A stretch of DNA of 37,150 nt. Source: Clostridium gallinarum. Lineage in GTDB: Bacteria; Bacillota; Clostridia; Clostridiales; Clostridiaceae. The notes below the pieces were generated by a model. It saw only the letters and a program-made list of their open reading frames with translations, was not told the DNA's origin and made no database searches. Shown here in pieces: positions 1 through 7,599 of the stretch; the stretch's first letter is position 1, and each line of letters begins with the position of its first letter. A program made the translations under genes and the position numbers. The stretch lies in NCBI RefSeq assembly GCF_014836325.1, contig NZ_JACSQZ010000036.1:1-37150 (forward strand), read 5' to 3'.

Positions 1-1
1 T

Positions 2-487
2 TTAATTAATGAAATAAAAAATACAAGTAAAATTATTCCCTTAGAAATTGAACTTTCTAAAATAATTACTATAGATAAAAGCTTTGGAAATCTTGAGGTT
101 TTTGAAAAATATAAAAGAATAAAATTCTTTGCAAATTGCTCTTATTATATAGATTTATCTTTAATTACTGATGAAGACATCAAAATAAATAAAAGTAATT
201 CTACATTAAATCTTACTATTACTAAACCTGAAATTTTTAATATCAATATACTTAGAGATAAAACAATATATGAAGATACATCTAATGGATTATTTAGATT
301 TGGGGACATAAATCTTACATCAGAAGAATTTGACTTAATTCAAGAAATGGTAGATAACAGTTTTAGAGAAACTTTACAAGATAATAATATATATGATAAA
401 GCCCTTATAAACTCAAAAACATCTATAATACAATTATTACAACCTATTATCGGTGATGAATTTAAAATTAATATTTCCTTTAAATAA
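2..487 (+). CDS. DUF4230 family protein, C-terminal part (5' end outside the window)
   Basis: An open frame enters from the left edge and stops with TAA at 485-487, giving about 161 residues. Reading from base 2 there is no stop. The pattern fits the C-terminal half of DUF4230 proteins: a strand-rich stretch with YYIDLSLITDEDI, then a short strand segment with LTITKPEI, then NGLFRFGDINLTSEEF and a closing helix leading to IIQLLQPIIGDEFKINISFK. DUF4230 members usually have an N-terminal membrane anchor, which would lie outside this window. The function is not known. msrA follows 73 bases downstream on the same strand with its own ribosome binding site, and I see no clear terminator between them, so they may share a transcript. 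Confidence 0.7.
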   Translation, partial: LINEIKNTSKIIPLEIELSKIITIDKSFGNLEVFEKYKRIKFFANCSYYIDLSLITDEDIKINKSNSTLNLTITKPEIFNINILRDKTIYEDTSNGLFRFGDINLTSEEFDLIQEMVDNSFRETLQDNNIYDKALINSKTSIIQLLQPIIGDEFKINISFK

Positions 488-560
488 ATATATTTATTAT
501 TTATTTTAGATGTATAATATTAAATAAATTATTAAATATATATATAAGGAGAGTGACAAA

Positions 561-1031
561 ATGAAAAAGATAGTTTTAGCCGGTGGATGCTTTTGGGGAG
601 TTGAAGAGTTTTTATCTCGAATAAATGGGGTTACTTATACAGAAGTTGGTTATTCTAATGGAAGAACTGAAAATCCAACCTATGAAGATGTATGTTATAA
701 AAATACTTATTTTGCAGAAGCTTGCTTAGTTGAATATGATGAAAAAGTTCTATCCTTAGAATCTTTACTAAAAGAATATTGGTCAATAATTGATCCTACA
801 GTTCTAAATAGACAAGGCCCTGATGTAGGAAGCCAATATAGAACAGGCATATATTATTTAGATTCTTCTGATTTAGATATTATATTAAAAAGTAAAGAAG
901 AAATTCAGAAAAATTATGATAAAAAAATAGTTACAGAAGTTGTTCCATTAACTAATTATTATAAAGCTGAGGAATATCATCAAAAATATTTAAAGAAAAA
1001 TCCTAATGGCTATTGCCATATAAAATTATAA
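561..1031 (+). CDS. msrA: peptide-methionine (S)-S-oxide reductase MsrA
   Basis: Reduces the S-epimer of methionine sulfoxide in proteins and free methionine, a cytoplasmic repair step after oxidative damage. The catalytic motif GCFWG is at residues 9-13, with Cys10 as the nucleophile. The usual GYSNG, NPTYEDV and AEACLVEYD segments follow, then [12 protein letters not shown], and [15 protein letters not shown] near the end, all hallmarks of MsrA. The 156-residue length is that of a stand-alone MsrA without a fused MsrB. The start is supported by an AAGGAGAG site about 6 bases upstream. The active site is cysteine, not selenocysteine. A terminator hairpin follows at 1074-1098. Confidence 0.95.
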   Translation: MKKIVLAGGCFWGVEEFLSRINGVTYTEVGYSNGRTENPTYEDVCYKNTYFAEACLVEYDEKVLSLESLLKEYWSIIDPTVLNRQGPDVGSQYRTGIYYLDSSDLDIILKSKEEIQKNYDKKIVTEVVPLTNYYKAEEYHQKYLKKNPNGYCHIKL

Positions 1032-1073
1032 TATTCATGACATTATAATAATTTGATTAATATTATAATTTAA

Positions 1074-1098
1074 GGGACTACATAAAGTAGCCCCTTTT
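1074..1098 (+). terminator. intrinsic terminator after msrA
   Basis: GGG(A)CTAC pairs with GTAGCCC across the loop ATAAA, with one bulged A, and is followed by TTTT. It sits 42 bases past the msrA stop and abuts the end of the convergent tcdA gene. Confidence 0.65.
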
Positions 1099-1858
1099 AC
1101 TCATTAATATCTAATATAGATTTTATTACTTCCCCACCTAAAATCATTCCTGCTACTGGCGGAACAAATGATATACTTCCTGGTATTTGTCTTTTTGATG
1201 CACACTTTTTAGTACCACCTGTACAAACACATCCTGTTTTACAAGTAACTACATCTTCATCCTTAGGCTTTCTTGGCTTTTCTTCCGAATAAACAACTTT
1301 AAGATTTTTAACTCCTCTTTTTCTAAGTTCATATCTCATAACTTTTGCAAGCGGACAAACCTTTGTTTTATATATATCTGATACCTTAAATTGTGTTGGG
1401 TCCATTTTATTTCCTGTTCCCATTGAAGCTATTATATTAATTCCTTTTTCATAACAATATTGTGCTAATGCAATTTTTGCAGATACTGTATCTATTGCAT
1501 CTATTACATAATCAACATCATCAGGAATTAATTCAGCTAAGTTTTCAGGTGTAACAAAAATTTGATGAGTTATTACATTACATTTTCTATTTATAGAAAG
1601 AATTCTTTCCTTCATAACATCAACTTTAACTTTACTTATTGTATTAAATGTAGCATGTATTTGTCTATTTAAATTAGTTAAACATACAGTATCGTCATCT
1701 ACTAATATTAAAGTTCCTACACCAGCTCTAGTTAATGCCTCTACTGCAAAGCTTCCTACTCCTCCAACGCCGAATACCATTACTTTTGCATTTTTTAATT
1801 TTTCTAGGCCATCTTTTCCTACAAGTAGTTCTGTCCTAGACAATGGATGTTGTATCAT
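1097..1858 (-). CDS. tcdA: tRNA threonylcarbamoyladenosine dehydratase (TcdA/CsdL type, ThiF fold)
   Basis: An E1-like enzyme that uses ATP to cyclise t6A37 in ANN-decoding tRNAs to ct6A. The ThiF-type nucleotide site GVGGVGS lies at residues 30-36, the acidic VDDD turn at 53-56 and NLNRQ at 62-66. DVDYVIDAIDTVSAK and ASMGTGNKMDPTQF match the TcdA subfamily rather than MoeB or ThiF, as does the absence of a rhodanese or ubiquitin-like partner nearby. The start ATG has a GGAGAG site a few bases upstream. Unusual is a tight cysteine cluster (Cys206, 210, 212 and 219, spacing C-x3-C-x-C-x6-C) ahead of RQIPGS. I recall similar clusters in clostridial relatives, but the E. coli enzyme does not have it. 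Confidence 0.88.
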   Translation of the reverse strand: MIQHPLSRTELLVGKDGLEKLKNAKVMVFGVGGVGSFAVEALTRAGVGTLILVDDDTVCLTNLNRQIHATFNTISKVKVDVMKERILSINRKCNVITHQIFVTPENLAELIPDDVDYVIDAIDTVSAKIALAQYCYEKGINIIASMGTGNKMDPTQFKVSDIYKTKVCPLAKVMRYELRKRGVKNLKVVYSEEKPRKPKDEDVVTCKTGCVCTGGTKKCASKRQIPGSISFVPPVAGMILGGEVIKSILDINE

Positions 1859-2175
1859 TAATTTCTCTCCTTTATATTTATCCTAATTTTAAAATATTTA
1901 AATTTAATATATCTTATTTTTATCCATTATACAATAATAATTTCTTTTTCATTGTAAATGAAGTGTTAAAATATTTATCTATTTATAAGCGAAATTATTA
2001 AGAGACTTCTCAAGTAAATAAAAAGAATTATTCACATGATAACAGTTTTATAATTTATAAAGCATAAAAAGGTATTATTATATGAAATTTTTTATTTCAT
2101 TTAAATAAATTATATATTATGTTAAGATATTATAAGATTTAAATTATATATAAATAACTCTAAGGAGGAAGATTT
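1859..2175. promoter_or_regulatory. divergent intergenic region between tcdA and mtnN
   Basis: This 317-base, very AT-rich gap should hold both divergent promoters. A short hairpin TATGAAAT...ATTTCATTTA lies near 2080-2102. The mtnN ribosome binding site AAGGAGG is at 2162-2168. I see no riboswitch fold and no small open frame with a convincing ribosome binding site. Confidence 0.4.
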
Positions 2176-2868
2176 ATGATTTTAGGAATTATAAGTGCAA
2201 TGTCAGAAGAATTAGAGCTTCTTTTAAAGGATATGGATATAAAAGAAGAAACTAAAAGAGCTAATATGACTTTTTATAAGGGTACTTTAGGAGATAAGGA
2301 TATTATCGCAGTAGTTTGTGGTATTGGTAAAGTTAATGCAGCTGTTTGTTCTCAAATATTAATATCTGAATTTAATGTTACTTCTATAATAAATGTTGGA
2401 GTTGCTGGAGGAATTGGTAAGGATATTTATCCTGGAGATGTTGTAGTTGGTACTAATTTAGTTCAACATGATATGGATACTACAGCTTTTGGAGATCCTC
2501 ATGGTCAAATTCCAAGATTAGATACTTTTGATTTTAAATGTGATAAAACTTTAGTAAAAGCTGCTTTAGATGCTTGTGAGGAAATCAAAGAAATAAATAC
2601 TTTCTCGGGCAGAATAATTTCTGGGGATCAATTTATTTCAAGTGTGGATAAAATTAAATGGTTTGAAGAAGAATTTAAAGCTATGGCATGTGAAATGGAA
2701 GGTGCAAGTATAGCTCAAGTTTGTTATTTAAATAATGTTCCTTGTGTAGTTATTAGATCTATTTCTGATAATGCTAATAATGGTGCTCACATGGATTATG
2801 AAAAATTCATTCCTATAGCAGTAAGAAATTCAACTATCATATTAAAAAATATGCTTAATAAAATTTAA
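2176..2868 (+). CDS. mtnN: 5'-methylthioadenosine/S-adenosylhomocysteine nucleosidase
   Basis: Hydrolyses the glycosidic bond of methylthioadenosine and S-adenosylhomocysteine, releasing adenine. It clears inhibitory by-products of S-adenosylmethionine use and feeds the activated methyl cycle. Glu12 in the opening SAMSEEL motif, Glu175 in CEMEGAS and Asp198 in RSISDNA correspond to the catalytic and ribose-binding residues of E. coli MtnN (Glu12, Glu174, Asp197). NVGVAGGIG near residue 75 is the phosphorylase-fold glycine loop. The length of 230 residues is standard. The ribosome binding site AAGGAGG ends 7 bases before the ATG. The gene is terminated by a long hairpin that is also a copy of repeat family 1. 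Confidence 0.95.
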   Translation: MILGIISAMSEELELLLKDMDIKEETKRANMTFYKGTLGDKDIIAVVCGIGKVNAAVCSQILISEFNVTSIINVGVAGGIGKDIYPGDVVVGTNLVQHDMDTTAFGDPHGQIPRLDTFDFKCDKTLVKAALDACEEIKEINTFSGRIISGDQFISSVDKIKWFEEEFKAMACEMEGASIAQVCYLNNVPCVVIRSISDNANNGAHMDYEKFIPIAVRNSTIILKNMLNKI

Positions 2869-2938
2869 GAGGTAGAAATGTAATGTTGCTTTTTCCGTTG
2901 CATTCGCTCCAAGTCAACGCAACATTACATTTCACCTC
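2869..2938 (+). repeat. repeat family 1, copy 1 (also acts as mtnN terminator)
   Basis: Starts on the base after the mtnN stop codon. The left arm 2869-2889 (GAGGTAGAAATGTAATG then TTGC) pairs with the right arm 2919-2938 (GCAACATTACATTTCACCTC), with one bulged A. The loop carries CCGTTGCATTCGCTCCAAGTC. A run of T follows at 2937-2943, so this copy can serve as an intrinsic terminator. The arms differ from all other copies, while the loop is shared. Confidence 0.8.
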
Positions 2939-2968
2939 TTTTTCTTATATTTAAGCAAATTTAATGAC

Positions 2969-3018
2969 TTTACTTTAAATCCATAAGACTATGTTCTTAT
3001 ATCTATATTTAAAGTAAA
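2969..3018. repeat. nested perfect inverted repeat
   Basis: TTTACTTTAAAT at 2969-2980 pairs exactly with ATTTAAAGTAAA at 3007-3018. Inside, ATAAGA (2983-2988) and TCTTAT (2995-3000) form a second hairpin. It lies between the convergent mtnN and the 3076-3582 gene, next to the latter's terminator. It is not a copy of either repeat family. Confidence 0.6.
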
Positions 3019-3030
3019 AGTAATAATAAA

Positions 3031-3060
3031 AAAATAAGAACTCACTATGGAGTCTTATTT
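3031..3060 (-). terminator. terminator of the COG2426-like gene
   Basis: Read on the minus strand, AATAAGACTC pairs with GAGTTCTTATT with one bulge, followed by a run of T. It lies 16 bases past the stop of the 3076-3582 gene. Confidence 0.7.
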
Positions 3061-3075
3061 TTATAAATATTTATT

Positions 3076-3582
3076 TTATGCTATTGCTTGGATTACCCAT
3101 GGAATTCCGTAGGATATAATAGTCATTATTATTGTTGCTATTATTATTCCTGTGAAGATTGCTAATGAGGCCTTTTTTGTTTTAATTCCAAGTAGTGCTG
3201 CTATAAGAGCTCCTGTCCAAGCTCCTGTTCCTGGTAATGGTATTCCTACAAATAGTGCAAGTCCCCAAAATTCATATTTTTGAATTTGTTCACTTTTAGC
3301 CATTGATTTAGACTCTAATTTTTCTACTATTGGTCTAAATAACTTAGTATTTTTCATCCAATTAAATATTGGTGTAATAAAGAATAATATAAATGGAATA
3401 GGAATTATATTTCCTATAACACATATAATTATTGCATTAAATACTCCAATTCCTAATAATGAAGCTGCTACTAATCCACCTCTTAACTCTAAAATAGGCA
3501 TCATTGATATTATAAATGCTATAAGTTCTTTTGGCATAAAACTTAATGTGTTTGTAAACCAATTAATTAACGAATCTGTCAT
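3076..3582 (-). CDS. small multidrug-export-like membrane protein (COG2426 family)
   Basis: A 168-residue integral membrane protein with about four hydrophobic segments and little else. The pattern MPILELRGGLVAA in the first third, GNIIPIPFILFF in the middle and GIPLPGTGAWTGALIAALLGI near residue 120 are the signatures of the putative small multidrug export family (Sm_multidrug_ex, COG2426). The repeated Pro-Gly re-entrant-like motifs resemble those of DedA/SNARE-associated proteins. The family name rests on old annotation; to my knowledge the substrate is not established. The gene has its own terminator and no operon partner. The ATG is preceded by an AAGGAG-like site. Confidence 0.75.
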   Translation of the reverse strand: MTDSLINWFTNTLSFMPKELIAFIISMMPILELRGGLVAASLLGIGVFNAIIICVIGNIIPIPFILFFITPIFNWMKNTKLFRPIVEKLESKSMAKSEQIQKYEFWGLALFVGIPLPGTGAWTGALIAALLGIKTKKASLAIFTGIIIATIIMTIISYGIPWVIQAIA

Positions 3583-3858
3583 AATATACTCCTTATACTC
3601 TTTTTTCCTTAAATATCATTTTCAAAATACTTTTGTTACCATATATAAGATTACATAATAAATACATAGTATTCAAGTATTTTTCTATTAAACGTAAGAA
3701 AGTTTTAAAATATTATTCATATATTAACACTTTTATAATTTCCCTAAAAATTAAAAAAAATAGATAAATATTATATTCCTTGCTTCTTTGTAAACTACAA
3801 GTTACATTTATATAATATCTATCTATTACATATTATTTTTTTATTTTGATTAACCCTC
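3583..3858. promoter_or_regulatory. intergenic region upstream of the COG2426-like gene
   Basis: 276 AT-rich bases between two minus-strand genes. They contain a divergent copy of repeat family 1 at 3759-3827, which may also end transcription of the upstream DUF1015 gene. The rest should hold the promoter of the 3076-3582 gene; I cannot place it with confidence. Confidence 0.35.
3759..3827 (+). repeat. repeat family 1, divergent copy 2
   Basis: AATAGATAAATATTATA at 3759-3775 pairs with TATAATATCTATCTATT at 3811-3827 with one mismatch. The loop begins TTCCTTGCTTC and ends CTACAAGTT, a degraded version of TTCCTTACTTCGTCGCA...CTCCAAGTC in the copies at 7481 and 14173. The total length of 69 bp matches the family, and the arms belong to the GATAAACATTATA type. 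Confidence 0.6.
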
Positions 3859-5094
3859 TTAGAACTTGTGAATAAATAATCCACTTCTAGGTTTTGGCTC
3901 AAACCATGTTGATTTTGGTGGCATAATTTCTCCACTATCTGCAATTGCCATTATATCTTCTGTTGTTGTAGGATACATAGAGAAACTAACTTTCATATCT
4001 GTATTAGCTCTTTTTTCAAGCTCATTTAACCCTCTTATTCCACCTATAAATTTTATTCTTTTAGATTTTCTTGGATTATCTATTCCTAGTATCGGTCTTA
4101 ACAAATTATTTTGTAGTATTGATACATCTAATCTATCTACAGGATCTTCTGGGTTAAATATTCCACTTTTAGCCTTTAACAAATACCATTGTTTTTCTAA
4201 ATACATTCCAAAGGTATGCTTTTCCTTAGGCTTAACTTGTTCATCACTTTCAATAACTTCAAATTTTTCTTCTATCTTTTTAAAAAATTCTTCAGTAGAA
4301 AGCCCATTTAAATCCTTAACCGTTCTATTGTAATCCAATACTTCTAATTCGCTATCTGGATATGATATAGATAAGAAGAAATTAAATTCCTCTTCTCCAG
4401 TATAACTATCTTTTTCTGCTCTTTTTATATGGCCAACCTTTGCTGCTGAAGCTGTTCTATGGTGTCCATCAGCAATATATAAATATTTTACTGACTTAAA
4501 TAGTTCTTGCAATTTATTAACTGTATCTTCATCATCTATAATCCAAATAGTATGAGCTACTCCATCTTCAGCTTTAAAATCATATATAGGTTCTTTCTTA
4601 ATCCATTCATTTACTATATTTGAAATATTCTTATCTTCTCTATAAGTTAAGAATATTGGACCAGTATGCGCCTCACAGTTATAAAGATGATTTATTCTAT
4701 CTATTTCCTTATCTTCTCTTGTTAATTCATGCTTCTTAATAATGTTATTACTGTAATCATCTATTGATGCACATGCAACAAAACCGGTTTGACTTCTTCC
4801 CTTCATAACTTGTCTATAAATATAGTAGTTTGGTTTTTCATCTTCCATATAGAGACCAGCATCTATCATTTTATCTAAATTCTCTTTTGCCTTAGCATAA
4901 ACCTTCTCATCATACACATCTACATCTAAAGGTAAATCTACCTCAGCCTTATCTACATGCAAAAATGAATATGGATTATCCTTTACCATTTCACGCGCTT
5001 CTTCACTATTCATAACATCATAAGGTAATGCCGCTATCTTATCTACAAATTCCTTTACAGGTCTTATTGCCTTAAAAGGTCTAATTACTGCCAT
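3859..5094 (-). CDS. DUF1015 family protein (411 aa), linked to serine biosynthesis
   Basis: I place the start at the ATG at 5094 (MAVIRPFKAIRPV). The in-frame ATG 15 bases upstream overlaps the ribosome binding site GGGAGGA, which is well spaced from the downstream ATG. The protein is a typical full-length DUF1015 (COG4198): an N-terminal PFKAIRP and ALPYDVMN segment, KKHELTREDKEIDRINH near 121-138, ADGHHR at 208-213, and a C-terminal SMYPTTTEDIMAIAD plus MPPKSTWFEPKPRSGLF. The DGHHR motif recalls the ParB/sulfiredoxin-like nucleotide-binding site, which is also found in free-serine kinases of the SerK/SbnI type. It is the last gene of a cluster with an aminotransferase and serA. A role in serine or phosphoserine metabolism is inference; no function can be read directly. 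Confidence 0.8.
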   Translation of the reverse strand: MAVIRPFKAIRPVKEFVDKIAALPYDVMNSEEAREMVKDNPYSFLHVDKAEVDLPLDVDVYDEKVYAKAKENLDKMIDAGLYMEDEKPNYYIYRQVMKGRSQTGFVACASIDDYSNNIIKKHELTREDKEIDRINHLYNCEAHTGPIFLTYREDKNISNIVNEWIKKEPIYDFKAEDGVAHTIWIIDDEDTVNKLQELFKSVKYLYIADGHHRTASAAKVGHIKRAEKDSYTGEEEFNFFLSISYPDSELEVLDYNRTVKDLNGLSTEEFFKKIEEKFEVIESDEQVKPKEKHTFGMYLEKQWYLLKAKSGIFNPEDPVDRLDVSILQNNLLRPILGIDNPRKSKRIKFIGGIRGLNELEKRANTDMKVSFSMYPTTTEDIMAIADSGEIMPPKSTWFEPKPRSGLFIHKF

Positions 5095-5122
5095 TAAAAT
5101 TCCTCCCATTTTAGCTTAATAA

Positions 5123-5192
5123 AAGTGTTAAAGTATCATGTCCAGGTTCCGTCACAAGCTCCAAGTCACCTTGTTATGATATTTTAACACTT
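5123..5192 (+). repeat. repeat family 1, copy 3
   Basis: AAGTGTTAAAGTATCAT pairs with ATGATATTTTAACACTT at the far end, with a G-T or G-U pair within the stem. The loop carries CCGTCACAAGCTCCAAGTCACC. It lies between serA and the DUF1015 gene, so the hairpin would be in the mRNA of the cluster. No long T run follows on the minus strand. Confidence 0.8.
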
Positions 5193-5262
5193 ACAAACTG
5201 AAGGTTGGAAAATATAAAAATTTTATTCACGGGGTAACATTTTTATATTTTCCTAAAGAATC

Positions 5263-6165
5263 CTAAAAGAATTCTTTAATTACAGAGACTACTTCATCTC
5301 CTATTCTTTCTTGAGCTTCCATAGTTGATGCACCTATATGAGGAGTACAACTAACTCTTGGATGATTAACTAAAGCTTCATTAGTATTGGGTTCTATTTC
5401 AAATACATCAATTCCAGCACCTGCAATTTTTCCATTATCTAATGCTTCTAATAGAGCTTCCTCATCGACAACTCTTCCCCTAGCACAGTTAATTAGATAA
5501 ACTCCATCCTTCATTATTTCTAATTCTTTTTTACCTATTAAAGAACCTAAATTTTTATCATAAGGAACATGAAGAGATATAAAATCAGAAGCTGAAAGTA
5601 ATTCATTTAATTCTACAAAATTATATTTTACTCCATCTACTTTACCAAAAGCATCATTATACACTACCTTCATTCCTAAAGCAGTAGCCTTATCAGCTAA
5701 TGACCTTCCTATTCTTCCCATTCCAACAATTCCTAAAGTTTTACCACTTAGCTCTACACCTTCATACTTCTTCTTATTCCACTCACCATTTCTCATAGTA
5801 TAATTAGAAGTTCCAACAAATCTTGCTACTGCAAACATATGAGCTAAAGCTAATTCTGCTACTGAATCTGAACTAGAATTAGGAGTATTCCTTACAGTAA
5901 TACCAAATTCATCAGCTGCTATTACATCTATATTATCTACTCCAACGCCTGCTCTTACTATTAGTTTTAGTTTACCTTCCTTTGCAACTTCTAAAATATC
6001 TCTTGTTACCTTTGTAGCTGATCTTATTACTAAAGCATCATATTCTTTAAGAGCTTCACCTAAATCTTCTTTATTATAATGTTTATCTGTAATATTAAAG
6101 CCTAAATTTATTAAATTATTTATAGCCTTTTCTTGTAATCCATCACTAATTAAAATATTATACAT
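5263..6165 (-). CDS. serA: D-3-phosphoglycerate dehydrogenase, short form
   Basis: Oxidises 3-phosphoglycerate to 3-phosphohydroxypyruvate with NAD, the first step of serine synthesis. The NAD-binding glycine loop GMGRIG is at 148-153. RAGVGVDNID at 71-80 helps bind substrate. NCARGRVVDEEAL and TPHIGASTMEAQERIG near the end carry the catalytic Arg/Glu and His of the D-isomer 2-hydroxyacid dehydrogenase family. At 300 residues it has no C-terminal ACT or allosteric domain, so feedback by serine through ACT is not expected. A GGGGG site lies just upstream of the ATG. The aminotransferase gene lies 99 bases upstream with a hairpin between them. Another D-hydroxyacid dehydrogenase is possible, but the neighbours support SerA. 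Confidence 0.88.
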   Translation of the reverse strand: MYNILISDGLQEKAINNLINLGFNITDKHYNKEDLGEALKEYDALVIRSATKVTRDILEVAKEGKLKLIVRAGVGVDNIDVIAADEFGITVRNTPNSSSDSVAELALAHMFAVARFVGTSNYTMRNGEWNKKKYEGVELSGKTLGIVGMGRIGRSLADKATALGMKVVYNDAFGKVDGVKYNFVELNELLSASDFISLHVPYDKNLGSLIGKKELEIMKDGVYLINCARGRVVDEEALLEALDNGKIAGAGIDVFEIEPNTNEALVNHPRVSCTPHIGASTMEAQERIGDEVVSVIKEFF

Positions 6166-6190
6166 TTTTATTACCCCCTATTAAACAAAA

Positions 6191-6230
6191 AATATAATAG
6201 AGACTCCTCTATATAGTCTCTTATTATATT
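6191..6230 (-). terminator. terminator-like hairpin between aminotransferase and serA
   Basis: On the minus strand AATATAATAAGAGACT pairs with AGTCTCTATTATATT (one bulge) around a 9-base loop, followed directly by TTTTGTTT. This is a strong intrinsic-terminator shape inside an apparent operon. It could lower serA expression relative to the upstream gene or act as an attenuator; I see no leader peptide or T-box in front of it. Confidence 0.6.
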
Positions 6231-6264
6231 TCTATAGTATATACACTTATTGTCTTATATTGTT

Positions 6265-7341
6265 TTATTCTAATCCTAAAATATCATTTATATTACTTAA
6301 AAGTTCATTTATATCTTCTATTTTACAATCTGCCATATGAGCTATTCTAAATGTTTTATCCTTCAAGCTTCCATATCCATTTGATATTTGAAATCCTCTT
6401 TTTCCAAGCTCCTTATTTAAAGCTGAAACATCTATTCCTCTACTATTTTTTACTGTTGTTAACGTATTAGATAAATAATTTTCATCTGGAAATAACTCGA
6501 AATATTTCTTTGCCCATTCTCTAACTACCTTAGCCATTTCTAAATGTCTATTAAATCTATTCTCTAGCCCTTCTTCATTTAGAATATAATTTAGCTGATA
6601 ATCAAGTGCATACATATGAGGTATAGATGGTGTGGATGGATATTGATAATCCTTCTTTTGAATATACTTATATAATGACAATAAATCTAAATAGAAACCT
6701 CTATTTGGAACTTTTTCTGCTCTTTCCTTAGCCTTATTAGAAAAAGTACATACAGCTAGTCCAGGAGGCAAGCCCAAAGCCTTTTGGCTAGATGTTATAC
6801 ATACATCAATTCCAATATTATCTACTTCTATCTTAGTTCCAGCAGCAGAACTTACAGTATCAACTATAAATACTACCTCAGGATATTTTTTCACAACTTC
6901 TCCTATTTCTTTAATAGGATTCATAACTCCTGTTGAAGTTTCATTATGAGTAACTGCAACTAAATCATATTTTCCAGTGGAAAGTTCTTTATCAACCATT
7001 TCTGGTGTAACAGCTTTTCCCATTTCCACTTCAAATATATCAGCAGCAACATTATTAAAAATCGCCATTTCATACCATCGTTTTCCAAATGCCCCCACGG
7101 AAAACACAGCTGCCCTCTTAGCTGTACATGATCTTATGGCCCCTTCCATAAGTCCACTACCTGACGTAGTTGACAAAAGTATTTCACTTTCAGTAAAAAA
7201 TACCTTCCTTAAATTATCACTAATTCTTCTTTGAAGCTCAGAAGCTTCTTTGCTTCTATGACCAATCATCGGTTTTGCCATTTTTTCCAAAACATCTGGT
7301 CTTACCTCAACTGGTCCAGGAATAAATAATTTTTTATGCAT
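6265..7341 (-). CDS. class V pyridoxal-phosphate aminotransferase (phosphoserine or serine/alanine-glyoxylate type)
   Basis: A 358-residue fold-type I aminotransferase of the class V alanine-glyoxylate/serine-pyruvate branch. Residues 6-11 (FIPGPV) form the usual N-terminal substrate loop and HRS near 28-30 is conserved. VDTVSSAAG at 160-168 contains the PLP-binding Asp161, and SSQKALGLPPG at 184-194 contains the Schiff-base Lys187. Its position directly before serA suggests it makes phosphoserine from phosphohydroxypyruvate, the SerC role, as in other clostridia where this subclass accompanies serA. Serine-glyoxylate or serine-pyruvate exchange cannot be excluded. It is the first gene of the minus-strand cluster that ends with DUF1015. 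Confidence 0.82.
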   Translation of the reverse strand: MHKKLFIPGPVEVRPDVLEKMAKPMIGHRSKEASELQRRISDNLRKVFFTESEILLSTTSGSGLMEGAIRSCTAKRAAVFSVGAFGKRWYEMAIFNNVAADIFEVEMGKAVTPEMVDKELSTGKYDLVAVTHNETSTGVMNPIKEIGEVVKKYPEVVFIVDTVSSAAGTKIEVDNIGIDVCITSSQKALGLPPGLAVCTFSNKAKERAEKVPNRGFYLDLLSLYKYIQKKDYQYPSTPSIPHMYALDYQLNYILNEEGLENRFNRHLEMAKVVREWAKKYFELFPDENYLSNTLTTVKNSRGIDVSALNKELGKRGFQISNGYGSLKDKTFRIAHMADCKIEDINELLSNINDILGLE

Positions 7342-7480
7342 TTCCTAATCCCCCATTATAATTATTTTGCTTATTGCTTATTTTTATTGTTAATTTTACT
7401 ACTTTTTCATATTATTAACAACTATTTTATTAATAATTTTGAATATTTATTAGAATATTCGAAATATATTACTATAAAAA

Positions 7481-7550
7481 AGAGATACACATTATATTCC
7501 TTACTCCGTCGCATACGCTCCAAGTTGCCGTCATACAATGTTTATCTCTT
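7481..7550 (+). repeat. repeat family 1, copy 4
   Basis: AGAGATACACATTATA pairs with TACAATGTTTATCTCTT with small mismatches. The loop contains CTCCGTCGCATACGCTCCAAGTTGCC. It lies in the gap between the aminotransferase start and the end of mscL and uses the same arm type as the copies at 3759 and 14173. The open frame that crosses it (7336-7560) has no ribosome binding site and is not a gene. Confidence 0.78.
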
Positions 7551-7599
7551 TGAAAACTGAATCAAAAAAATTATAAGAGTATTACTTTATTCAAACATT

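Noticed and set aside
6166..6264. T-box or serine-responsive riboswitch between aminotransferase and serA
   Set aside because: The gap is only 99 bases and holds a simple hairpin; there is no T-box sequence (TGGNACCGCG) or specifier loop.
7336..7560. 74-codon open frame opposite the aminotransferase start
   Set aside because: It has no ribosome binding site and runs through a copy of the hairpin repeat; the product is low in complexity and looks like chance.
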